NCBI RefSeq assembly: GCF_000428945.1
Contig: NZ_KE386821.1
Span: 183,330-247,329, forward strand
Origin: Hamadaea tsunoensis DSM 44101
GTDB taxonomy: Bacteria > Actinomycetota > Actinomycetes > Mycobacteriales > Micromonosporaceae
Length of the DNA stretch: 64,000 bases
Reading direction: 5' to 3'
Below, one piece after another: positions 32,182 through 39,326 of this stretch. Position 1 is the first letter of the stretch. Each line of letters opens with the position of its first letter. Below the pieces are notes generated by a model that saw nothing but the letters and a program-made list of their open reading frames with translations, was not told the DNA's origin and ran no database searches. The translations under genes and the position numbers were made by a program.

Positions 32182-33423
32182 ATGGTGGGGCGCAACGCGC
32201 GGTGGCGGGTCGCTGACCTGCCGACGACCAAGGTCGGCGTGGAGCGGGTGTTCACCTACTTCATCGCCGGCGTGCGGTTGGGGACGATCGCCCAGATGGT
32301 GCCCGCCGTCCGGGTGGGCGCCGCGGCCGCGCCCCATCACGTCGCCTATCTCGCCTGCTGGCTGGCCGCGGCCAGCGCGTCGATCGCGGTGTCCGTCGTG
32401 ACGCTGGCCCGCCGCCGCCCCGTCGGTGCGGCGGCGGCCACGGCCGATTTCGCGCTGGCCTGCCTCCTGCTCGTCTTCGCGCCGTACGTGGTGCTGCCGG
32501 GCGCGCGCTTCGGCACCTGGGTCGCCTTCGAGCCGGGGTACGCGCTGTCGGTGATCATCACGGCCAGCGGCGTACGCAGCCTCGTCCTGTGGGCGGGCGG
32601 ACTGGTAGGCGTCGTCGTCTGCTACGCGGTGTACCTCGGCAACGTGGCGACCGGGATGGTCACGACCGCCATGGGCAACGAACTGACCTTCGTCGTGTAC
32701 GCGGTGGTGGCACGGATGCTGTTCAACTACATCCGCCGCATCGCCCACGACGCCGACGCCTCCCGTGCTCTCGCCGCCGAGCTGGCCCGGCGCGAAGAGG
32801 AGCGCCGGGCCCGGGTGCTGATGCACAACGGCGTCGCCATCATGCAGCTGCTCGCCCACCCCGGTCTCGGCGGGTCGCAGTCCGGCCTGGTGGATCAGGC
32901 CGAAGTGGAGCTGCAGCGGATGCGTGCCTACCTGCGCGGCGCGACCTCGCCGGAGGCGGCGTCCCGGGAGGGGCCGGACGAAGGCGGCGGCCAGCTGCGG
33001 CTGGCCGAGCTGGTGGCGCGGGTGTGCGATCGTTTCGCCGATCTGCGCATAGATCCCCTGCTGGATCTCGGTAAAGCCGTCCGGGTGCCGGTCGAGGAGG
33101 CGACGGCCGTCGAACGGGCGCTGGAGAGCCTGCTGCTCAACGTCCGCGCGTACGCGAAGGCGGAGAATGTCGTCGTCCACCTCGACCAGGACGGCGGGGG
33201 AGTGTGGGCGCTGACGGTGAGCGACGACGGCGTCGGGTTCGATCCCGCGTCGGTGGCGCTGGGGGTCGGATTGCGTGACGTCGTGGTCGGGGAGCTGGGG
33301 CAGCGCGGGCTCGGGGTCGTGATCACCTCGGCGCCCGGCGAGGGGACGACCGTGACGATCAGCCGGCGGATCCCGCCACCGGGACGGCGCGACGGACTCG
33401 GTCTCGTGGCGGACGCCCGATGA
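32182..33423 (+). CDS. Sensor histidine kinase (NarL/DesK-type partner), atypical H-box
   Basis: 413 aa from ATG 32182 after GGGAGG; ATG 32134 is in frame 16 codons upstream. Six or so membrane helices fill about residues 20-185. A cytoplasmic helix RREEERRARVLMHNGVAIMQ carries the putative phospho-acceptor His215. In this family the next residue is normally Asp or Glu (HD), here it is Asn216. The ATPase part keeps an N-box-like RALESLLLNVRAYAK and the G1 box SDDGVGFDP near residue 348. It overlaps the response regulator gene by 4 nt. The signal is unknown. Confidence 0.85.
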   Translation: MVGRNARWRVADLPTTKVGVERVFTYFIAGVRLGTIAQMVPAVRVGAAAAPHHVAYLACWLAAASASIAVSVVTLARRRPVGAAAATADFALACLLLVFAPYVVLPGARFGTWVAFEPGYALSVIITASGVRSLVLWAGGLVGVVVCYAVYLGNVATGMVTTAMGNELTFVVYAVVARMLFNYIRRIAHDADASRALAAELARREEERRARVLMHNGVAIMQLLAHPGLGGSQSGLVDQAEVELQRMRAYLRGATSPEAASREGPDEGGGQLRLAELVARVCDRFADLRIDPLLDLGKAVRVPVEEATAVERALESLLLNVRAYAKAENVVVHLDQDGGGVWALTVSDDGVGFDPASVALGVGLRDVVVGELGQRGLGVVITSAPGEGTTVTISRRIPPPGRRDGLGLVADAR

Positions 33424-34115
33424 GGCCGAGGGTCGCGGTGGTCGACGACGCGTCGGTGATCCGGGCTTCGCTGGCGCTGCTCATGACCGACCTCGAGGTC
33501 GTGCTGGCGGCGGCCACGGTGGAGGAGCTCGTGCGGGCCGGCCCCGCGGTGGACCTGGTGCTGCTCGACCTGCATCTGGTCAATCAGGAGCAGCAACCGG
33601 ACGTCCGGCAGGGCATCGCCGCCATCCGTGCCCTGACCGCGCGCGGCTACCGGATCTGCGTCTACAGCCAGGAGGAGCGCAGGTTCGTCCTGGCGGCGTG
33701 CATCGCCGCCGGCGCGAGCGGCATCGTCTCCAAGGCCGTGCCGACGGACCGGGCCCAGCAGCTGTTCCTGGAGGTCGCCGCGGGTGGAACCGCCGTGTCG
33801 CAGTCCGTGGTCGGCATCCTGGAGGTCCTCGTCCGGCGGGACTGCATCACCGTGCTCAGCGAACGCCAGCGCCAGATCCTGCACGGCCGGGCCCGTGGAC
33901 TGACCTACGCCCAGGTGGCCAGGCAGCTGTTCGTCAGCGAGTCCACCCTGCGCGGCTACTGGCAGGACCTCACGAAGTCGCTGTCGGAGTCCCTGCGCGA
34001 TCTGACCGCCGCCGAGATCGAGCGCGCCCTCGGTCTGGCCCCCGGCGACCTGCTGGAATTCTGGTCGGGAGACGACACCGACGCCGCCGACTGGTGGCGT
34101 GTCCATCGCCCGTGA
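33420..34115 (+). CDS. LuxR/NarL-family response regulator
   Basis: 231 aa. The receiver domain has the acidic pair VVDD (residues 9-10), phospho-acceptor Asp50 in LLDLHL, Ser83 and Lys at about 105 (VSKAV). The HTH domain at about residues 140-200 contains LSERQRQILHGRARGLTYAQVA in two pieces and VSESTLRGYW. The C-terminal tail (LEFWSGDDTDAADWW) extends past the usual end. It is coupled to the sensor kinase by an ATGA overlap. Targets could include the peptidase upstream, but no site is recognised. Confidence 0.9.
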   Translation: MRPRVAVVDDASVIRASLALLMTDLEVVLAAATVEELVRAGPAVDLVLLDLHLVNQEQQPDVRQGIAAIRALTARGYRICVYSQEERRFVLAACIAAGASGIVSKAVPTDRAQQLFLEVAAGGTAVSQSVVGILEVLVRRDCITVLSERQRQILHGRARGLTYAQVARQLFVSESTLRGYWQDLTKSLSESLRDLTAAEIERALGLAPGDLLEFWSGDDTDAADWWRVHRP

Positions 34116-34452
34116 CGGCATCCGCCGGCTGAACGCCGCGGAACCGCGGAATGAATGTCACATTGTCGTCGACTGAGCATTGCGTGCGCGCCGCCCGGCG
34201 TACATCAGTGACGCGGGCGTCGATGATTCGCGACGCCGGGCGGCGCTCATTCCATGGTCTTTGTCGGTAGTCGGGGCCCCCATTCGGGTACGTTTCTCTT
34301 CCGGCCTCGCGAGCGTCGCCGCCTTATCCAGGAATTTTGCCGCGATCATGAAATTCTGCGGATTCGTGGGGTATCGGCGGAGCCGAGGATCGGGATAATA
34401 CGGCGGCTCTCGTAAGGCGTGGCGATACGTTAATCGCGGGAATGTCGCGGAG
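34116..34452. other. Convergent intergenic region with a large hairpin
   Basis: 337 bp between the response regulator and the ArsR-type gene, which read towards each other. Besides the hairpin at 34188-34246 it is less GC-rich near 34320-34440 (GAAATTCTGCGG, GGATAATACGG, CGATACGTTAATCG), but no open frame with a ribosome site was found. Confidence 0.5.
34188..34246. terminator. Bidirectional terminator candidate
   Basis: Perfect 14-bp arms GCGCCGCCCGGCGT (34188-34201) and ACGCCGGGCGGCGC (34233-34246) around a 31-nt loop, located between two convergent genes. Confidence 0.65.
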
Positions 34453-35610
34453 TCAGCGCGGTGTCGGCGCCGGCCCGCTGCCGGTGTCCCCGGCGGGCCG
34501 GGTGAGCAGCCCGTTGAGGCCGTGGAAGATGCGTTCGAGACTGCTGGGAACCAGGCGATAGAGCACGTACGCCCCCTCGCGGCGGGATTCGACCAGCCCG
34601 GCGGCGGCCAGGAGCCGCAGGTGCTTGCTGGCGGCGGCCTGGCTGATCCCCAGCAGCGGGGCGAGTTCCTGGGTGCTGCGCGGTCCTTCCCGGACGAGCC
34701 ACAGGACCCGCAGGCGGGTGCTGTCGTCCAGCCCGCGCAGCAGCGGCAGCAGGTCGGCCAGCGGATCGGGCTGGGCCGGCGGTGCCGCTCCCGCCGCCAC
34801 CGGGTAGATGACGCACACCGTGCCGGGTACGCCGTGGACCACGCACGCGTGCGGCCAGAGGTGGGCGCTGGCGAGCAGGGCCGGCTTCGACTCGTCCGTG
34901 CAGGGGACGGGCAGGTCGAAGGCGGCGCCGGCACAGGTCGTCGCGGCCGAGGCCAGCCGCTCCGACAGCAACGCGAGCAGGCCGCGGGTTCCCGTGCCGT
35001 TGACGGCCAGGCTCGCCGCCGTGGCCGCCTCGACCAGCTGTGGTTCCACGGCGGCCCACTGATGCCGGAAACCGACCCGGTTCCAGTAGTCGTCGAGCAG
35101 GTCCAGCAGGCGGTCGCCGAGCCGGCCGGGATCGGCGAGGCCGACCTGGACGAGCTGGAAGGCCACCGGTCCCAGCCGGGCGCTGTCGCGCAGGATGACC
35201 GCCTGCACCATCGGGTCGTGCAGGTCCTTGCCCTGCGTGCGTTCCACGCCGGCCAGCGCCCGCAGGATCTGCCGGCCGAGCTCGTCGCGGTGCGAGCGCA
35301 GGAGCTCCAGCTCCGCGTCGAACCCCAGCGGGGACCCGCCCAAGGTCGATCCGACCGCGGGCACCAGCACGGCCGCCAGGAAGGCGGCCGCACCGAACCG
35401 GAAGCCCGCGGTCTCCTGTCTCATCGGTGCGGTCATCCGCCGCCGCACCGTACGCAGCCAGTCGTGATGCATCGGGTGGTGCCTGGGCTCGGCCATGGCG
35501 TGGAGTGCTGCCATCGCTTCGACCATCGGAGAACGTGTAGGTGCCAACGAATTCCTGTTTTCCCTTATAGACGCAACGGTGCTCAACGATGCTGTCCCCC
35601 GTATCTGCAT
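34453..35610 (-). CDS. ArsR-family transcriptional regulator with DUF5937-type N-terminal domain
   Basis: About 385 aa if started at ATG 35610 (MQIRGT); ATG 35625 is also in frame and neither has a clear ribosome site. The N-terminal portion with MVEAMAALHAMAEPRHHP and HDWLRTVRRRM matches the DUF5937 layout. The C-terminal winged helix (about residues 300-370) contains LDDSTRLRVLWLVREG, LLGISQAAASKHLRLLAAAG and EGAYVLYRLV. No metal-binding Cys cluster is seen, so it is not a metal sensor. It is divergent from the SagB-like dehydrogenase at 35696 across about 85 bp, so it may control the RiPP cluster. Confidence 0.85.
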   Translation of the reverse strand: MQIRGTASLSTVASIRENRNSLAPTRSPMVEAMAALHAMAEPRHHPMHHDWLRTVRRRMTAPMRQETAGFRFGAAAFLAAVLVPAVGSTLGGSPLGFDAELELLRSHRDELGRQILRALAGVERTQGKDLHDPMVQAVILRDSARLGPVAFQLVQVGLADPGRLGDRLLDLLDDYWNRVGFRHQWAAVEPQLVEAATAASLAVNGTGTRGLLALLSERLASAATTCAGAAFDLPVPCTDESKPALLASAHLWPHACVVHGVPGTVCVIYPVAAGAAPPAQPDPLADLLPLLRGLDDSTRLRVLWLVREGPRSTQELAPLLGISQAAASKHLRLLAAAGLVESRREGAYVLYRLVPSSLERIFHGLNGLLTRPAGDTGSGPAPTPR

Positions 35611-35695
35611 GCCGGACAAAGCCATGTCAACATATCGTCAGGCGGGGATCAATGGATAGCGTGGACCGCCGGCCTGTGGATAAAGGAGCTCTCCT

Positions 35696-37018
35696 GTGAA
35701 TCGTGTCGTGCATCGGTGGACTTCACTGCCGGGTACGCGTTTCGCCCGAGACGCCGAAGGGCACGTGTGGGCGGTCGGAGCGCGCCGGCAGCGACTCGGT
35801 CCGGCGGAGCCCGCCTTGCTCGCGGCGTTGCGGTCGCTGTCCACCGAGGACGGCGACGGCCTGCTCGGACTGCCCGCCCCGCTGGACGTCCTGCACGGCG
35901 GTGGCTGGCTGGGTGTCGAGGTCTCCTGCGACGGCAAGCCGCTGCTCGCCGAGTTCCCGCTGGGCGGCGTACCGCTGCCGGCGCACGTGGATCCGCCGCG
36001 CCCGCCCGGTCCGGCCCGGCTGTCGCGCTTCGCGGTGCTGCGCAGGGACGGCGACGTCTTCGTCATGGAGTCCCCGCGCGCGCGTTCCACGGTACGCATC
36101 GCGTCGGCGGCGGTCCTCGACGTCGTGATCGATCCGGACTCGACCGCCCTGCCGGAGCCGGTACGCGCGGCCGTCCTCGATCGCCTGGCCGCCGCCGGGT
36201 TCCTCGGCGGTCCGGACGAGGAGGCGGACTTCCGGCTGCGCCAGTGGGGCCCGCACGAACTGTGGTTCCACGCCCGCAGCCGGTGGGGCGGCGGCGCGTC
36301 GGCCGACCCGGTCGGGCCGAGCACCTGGGCCCGCGACGTGTTCGCCCCGCTGCCTTCGCAGCACGCCGCGGTCCCGGGGGAGAGCCGGATCGCGCTGGCC
36401 GCCCCGGACCGGCCGGCCACGGCTCTCGGCGCGCTCCTCGACGAGCGCGTGTCCGTCCGTGCCCACGACGACGCCCGTCCGCTCACCCTGGCGGTGTTCG
36501 GCGAGTTCCTGCACCGCTGCGCCCGCGTACGACGGACGATGATCTACGACGACGTCGAGTACACGGCCCGGCCCTATCCGAGTGGCGGGACGGCGTACGA
36601 GCTGGAGATCTATCCCGTGGTACGGCTCGTCGAGGGCCTCGCGCCCGGGCTCTACCGGTACGAGCCGCACGACCATGAGCTGGTGGTGCTGCCCGGCGTC
36701 GACCCCGGGATCTGCGACGAACTGCTCCGGCAGGCGGCCGTGACGGCGATGGCCGCCGAGCCTCCCCAGGTACTCCTCCTGGTGGCGGCCCGGTTCGGCC
36801 GGATGCTGTGGCGCTACGAAGGGATGGGCTACGCGACGACCCTCAAGAACGTCGGCGCGCTCTACCAGACCATGTACCTCGTGGCCACCGAGATGGGTCT
36901 CGGGCCGTGCGCTCTGGGCAACTCCGACCCGCGTTTGCTGGCCCAGGCGGCCGGGCTCGATCCGCTGGTCGAAGGGACGGTCGGCGAGTTCCTGATCGGC
37001 AGCCGGGTCAGGCCGTGA
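35696..37018 (+). CDS. SagB-family flavin dehydrogenase (azoline oxidase type), RiPP cluster
   Basis: 440 aa from GTG 35696 with AAAGGAG upstream. The first about 230 residues form a SagB-type N-terminal region. The C-terminal nitroreductase domain carries RPYPSGGTAYELEIYPVV (FMN-binding loop), LYRYEPHDHELVVL, RYEGMGYATTLKNVGALYQ in pieces and MGLGPCALGNSDP. Such enzymes use FMN to oxidise thiazolines and oxazolines to aromatic azoles. It is transcribed away from the regulator and is convergent with the exporter permease, overlapping it by 11 nt. It is one of five nitroreductase-like modules in the cluster. Confidence 0.9.
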   Translation: MNRVVHRWTSLPGTRFARDAEGHVWAVGARRQRLGPAEPALLAALRSLSTEDGDGLLGLPAPLDVLHGGGWLGVEVSCDGKPLLAEFPLGGVPLPAHVDPPRPPGPARLSRFAVLRRDGDVFVMESPRARSTVRIASAAVLDVVIDPDSTALPEPVRAAVLDRLAAAGFLGGPDEEADFRLRQWGPHELWFHARSRWGGGASADPVGPSTWARDVFAPLPSQHAAVPGESRIALAAPDRPATALGALLDERVSVRAHDDARPLTLAVFGEFLHRCARVRRTMIYDDVEYTARPYPSGGTAYELEIYPVVRLVEGLAPGLYRYEPHDHELVVLPGVDPGICDELLRQAAVTAMAAEPPQVLLLVAARFGRMLWRYEGMGYATTLKNVGALYQTMYLVATEMGLGPCALGNSDPRLLAQAAGLDPLVEGTVGEFLIGSRVRP

Positions 37019-37745
37019 GCCGCCGGCCGGCCCGCCGGTAGAGGATCAGCGCCGCGACCGCGAACAGCAGCCCCCAGTACGCGAGGATGCCGATCCCCTG
37101 GATGTCGGGCGCCTCGCCGGCGAGCGTCCGCCAGCCCAGTTCCGCGTAACGGTAGGTCGGCAGGACCTGGGCGACCGCCCGCATCACCGAGGGCATGAGG
37201 CTGGCGGGGAACCACAACCCGCCGAGCAGTGACAGTGTCATGTAGACGGCGGTGATGACCGGCTGGGCGGCGTCGCCGCCCACGAGGTAGCCGAGCGCGA
37301 CGCCGAGGGCCGCGAAGGGCAGGATGCCGATCACCAGCAGGAGGACCAGTTCCACCCAGCGCAGCGCCGGGAGCGTGACACCGTTGGTGAGCGCGCCCGC
37401 GAGGAAGACCAGCCCGATCGTCGGCAGGGTCGTCAGCATCGCCACGACGACCTTGACGGTGAGGTAGTCCCGTCCACTGAGGGCGGTCAGCCGGAGCTGG
37501 CGCGCCCACCCGATCCGGCGTTCCACGGCGATCCGCGTGCCGATGAACAGCGCCGCGCTGACGGCGCCGAAGGCGGCCATGGACACCATCGAGTACGCGT
37601 TGCCGGTCGTCCCGGCGATCCGCCCGTTCGTGACGCCGACGTGGCTGAACACGAGGTAGATCACCACCGGGAAGCCGACGGTGAACAGCAGGTACATCCG
37701 GTTGCGCCAGACCCGGCGCAGCTCGATGGACAGATAGGTGCTCAT
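37008..37745 (-). CDS. ABC-2 type exporter permease, RiPP cluster
   Basis: 245 aa from ATG 37745 (MSTYLSIELRRVWRNRMYL). Six helices in the ABC-2 pattern: VGFPVVIYLVFSHVGV, then SMVSMAAFGAVSAALFIG, ALSGRDYLTVKVVV, LLLVIGILPFAALGVALG, and a final AYWGLLFAVAALILY. It pairs with the ATPase encoded by the next gene, which it overlaps by 4 nt. Placed inside the RiPP cluster it probably exports the mature peptide or gives self-protection. Confidence 0.9.
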   Translation of the reverse strand: MSTYLSIELRRVWRNRMYLLFTVGFPVVIYLVFSHVGVTNGRIAGTTGNAYSMVSMAAFGAVSAALFIGTRIAVERRIGWARQLRLTALSGRDYLTVKVVVAMLTTLPTIGLVFLAGALTNGVTLPALRWVELVLLLVIGILPFAALGVALGYLVGGDAAQPVITAVYMTLSLLGGLWFPASLMPSVMRAVAQVLPTYRYAELGWRTLAGEAPDIQGIGILAYWGLLFAVAALILYRRAGRRLTA

Positions 37746-38653
37746 CGCACGCCCTCCGTGATCGCAATGAACGCGTCCTCCAGGGTCGCGCCCACCACCT
37801 CGATGCGGGTCGCCCCGGGATTGCGGTCGAGCAGGGTCCGCAGGGCGCGGTCCGAGTCCGTGCAGCGCAGGACGACATGGTCGCCGGAGATGCGGACCTC
37901 GGCCACGCCGGGCAGCGACTCCAGTTCGCCGCGGTCGGCGGGCGACAGCCGGCAGCGGATCTCGCGGGTTCCCACGACCTCGGTCAGGGCGTCCGCCGGG
38001 GCGTCCGCGATCACCTTGCCGCCCGCGATGACCACCACGCGATCGGCGTAGTTCTCGGCCTCGTCGAGGTAGTGCGTGGCGAACAGGAGGGTCCGGCCCA
38101 GGCCGGAGGCAGTCTCGCGGCGTTGCCAGAACTCGCGGCGGGCACTGACGTCCATCGCGACCGTCGGCTCGTCGAGGATCAGCAGCTGCGGATCGGAGCA
38201 CAGGGCCATCGCCAGTTTGACGCGCTGGGCCTGGCCGCCCGAGAGGACGTCGGTCCGGCGGCCCAGGAACTCGGTGACGCCGGCCTCGTGGGCGATCTGC
38301 TCCAGCGGGGCGTGCCGCGGGTAGCAGGCGCACACCAGGCGGATCAGCTCGCCGACGGTCACGTCGGGCAGCAGGCTGCCGGTCTGGAGCATGGCGCCGA
38401 CCGCACCGGAGCGCAACGCGTCCTGCGGTTCCTGGCCGAGCAGGCGGGCGGTGCCGGCGTCGGCCTGCTGCAGGCCGAGAAGGATCTCCAGCAACGTCGT
38501 CTTGCCGGCGCCGTTCGCGCCGAGGAGGGCGACGATCTCGCCGGGTCGCACGGTCAGGTCCACTCCGGACAGTGCGACGACCTCGCCGAAGGCTTTGCGT
38601 ACGCCGGCCGCGCTGAGCGCATCCGCGGACCCCTCCGAGCGTTCATCCCGCAT
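37742..38653 (-). CDS. ABC exporter ATP-binding protein, RiPP cluster
   Basis: 303 aa from ATG 38653; ATG 38671 is also in frame. Walker A GANGAGKTT near residue 49, Q-loop near 90, signature LSGGQAQR near 135, Walker B LLILDEPTVAMD near 157 and switch His in FATHYLDEAE. The roughly 90-residue C-terminal extension (REIRCRLSPADRG, VVLRCTDSDRALRTLL) is typical of drug-resistance type ATPases such as DrrA. It forms a two-component exporter with the permease. It is divergent from the precursor peptide gene. Confidence 0.92.
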   Translation of the reverse strand: MRDERSEGSADALSAAGVRKAFGEVVALSGVDLTVRPGEIVALLGANGAGKTTLLEILLGLQQADAGTARLLGQEPQDALRSGAVGAMLQTGSLLPDVTVGELIRLVCACYPRHAPLEQIAHEAGVTEFLGRRTDVLSGGQAQRVKLAMALCSDPQLLILDEPTVAMDVSARREFWQRRETASGLGRTLLFATHYLDEAENYADRVVVIAGGKVIADAPADALTEVVGTREIRCRLSPADRGELESLPGVAEVRISGDHVVLRCTDSDRALRTLLDRNPGATRIEVVGATLEDAFIAITEGVR

Positions 38654-38671
38654 CGCCCCGTGTCTCCTCAT

Positions 38672-39058
38672 CGATAGCGGTACACCCCGTTGCCGCGGCG
38701 AAGACTATCACGCGATCCCTTTCGGACAAGGCTTCGCGGCCGGCGGCTCGCGGCGGTCGTGTCATAGCCGACAGGCGCCGGTCCGACGCCTGTCGTAGAT
38801 CAATTAACCGCATCGCGAATTCCGTGAATCGCTTGCCGGATCGCGAATGCGAAATGGTTATCAGGTATGGGTGAACTGCGTCAGGGATGCCACGAATCCG
38901 CTGCTCGGGAGACTGCGCGAATCCCCAGATCGATACCAGCGGCCAATGTGGATCTTCCTTGATCGTTCATAAGTTGTTCTCGTCCGGCCAGTCCGGCCAG
39001 ACCGTGTCGATCCCATATCCGGCCGGCAGTCCGGCCGGGCCGACCAAAGGAGGGGCAC
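38672..39058. promoter_or_regulatory. Control region between exporter genes and precursor peptide gene
   Basis: About 390 bp without a gene, less GC-rich than its flanks (for example CAATTAACCGCATCGCG and GTTCATAAGTTGTTC). It holds a 9-bp-arm hairpin (CGACAGGCG at 38769-38777 with CGCCTGTCG at 38787-38795), repeats of ATCGCGAAT at about 38815-38855, and a GC-rich hairpin next to the precursor ribosome site. It should contain the divergent promoters of the RiPP operon and the exporter. Confidence 0.55.
39019..39038 (+). promoter_or_regulatory. Leader hairpin just upstream of the precursor ribosome site
   Basis: CCGGCCGG (39019-39026) and CCGGCCGG (39031-39038) pair perfectly around the loop CAGT. 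It ends 7 nt before the AAAGGAGGGG ribosome site of the precursor gene. It may stabilise the 5' end of the mRNA or affect start-site access. Confidence 0.5.
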
Positions 39059-39229
39059 ATGCCCACGCAGGACCTTGAATTGATGGACCTCGACCTCGAC
39101 CTGGAGATCGTCGAGATCTCGTCCGTGCGCGACGCGGTCGCGCTGCCGGAGTCGGGCGCCTCGTCCGGCACCAGCAGCTGCGGCTCGTCCTCGTGCTGCG
39201 GCAGCTGCTCCTGCTGCTGCTGCCTGTAA
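39059..39229 (+). CDS. RiPP precursor peptide, thiopeptide/azole type (56 aa)
   Basis: ATG 39059 follows the excellent site AAAGGAGGGG. The 56-aa product has an acidic leader (MPTQDLELMDLDLDLEIVEI, then SSVRDAVALPESGAS). Such LDLEIxEI leaders are typical of thiopeptide precursors. The core, about residues 36-56, consists almost only of Ser, Cys and Gly: Cys at 41, 46, 47, 50 and 52-55, Ser at 36, 39, 40, 43-45, 49 and 51, Thr38, Gly at 37, 42 and 48, and a terminal Leu56. Cys would give thiazoles, and Ser/Thr dehydro-residues or a central pyridine. The exact cleavage site is not known. It is the first gene of the operon and is followed by an attenuator-like hairpin. Confidence 0.9.
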   Translation: MPTQDLELMDLDLDLEIVEISSVRDAVALPESGASSGTSSCGSSSCCGSCSCCCCL

Positions 39230-39243
39230 CACCCACCGGGGCA

Positions 39244-39284
39244 GCCTGCCCGCCGCGCCAGGCCTAGTGGCGCGGCAGGCAGGC
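39244..39284 (+). terminator. Attenuator hairpin between precursor and biosynthetic genes
   Basis: Arms 39244-39259 (GCCTGCCCGCCGCGCC) and 39269-39284 (GGCGCGGCAGGCAGGC) pair at 15 of 16 positions around a 9-nt loop, followed by CGCTCTTTCC. Partial termination here would make more precursor mRNA than enzyme mRNA, a common arrangement in RiPP operons. Confidence 0.78.
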
Positions 39285-39326
39285 CGCTCTTTCCATAGTG
39301 GCAGGTCCGGACGGAAGGGATGCGCG

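Noticed and set aside
35696-37018. Ordinary drug-type nitroreductase unrelated to the cluster
   Set aside because: The long SagB-type N-terminal region and the position beside the exporter and precursor favour an azoline oxidase role.
39200-39226. TGC-rich run at the end of the precursor as a sequencing or microsatellite artefact
   Set aside because: The run is interrupted by other codons, ends in a proper stop, and matches the Cys-rich tails of known thiopeptide precursors; the ribosome site is excellent.
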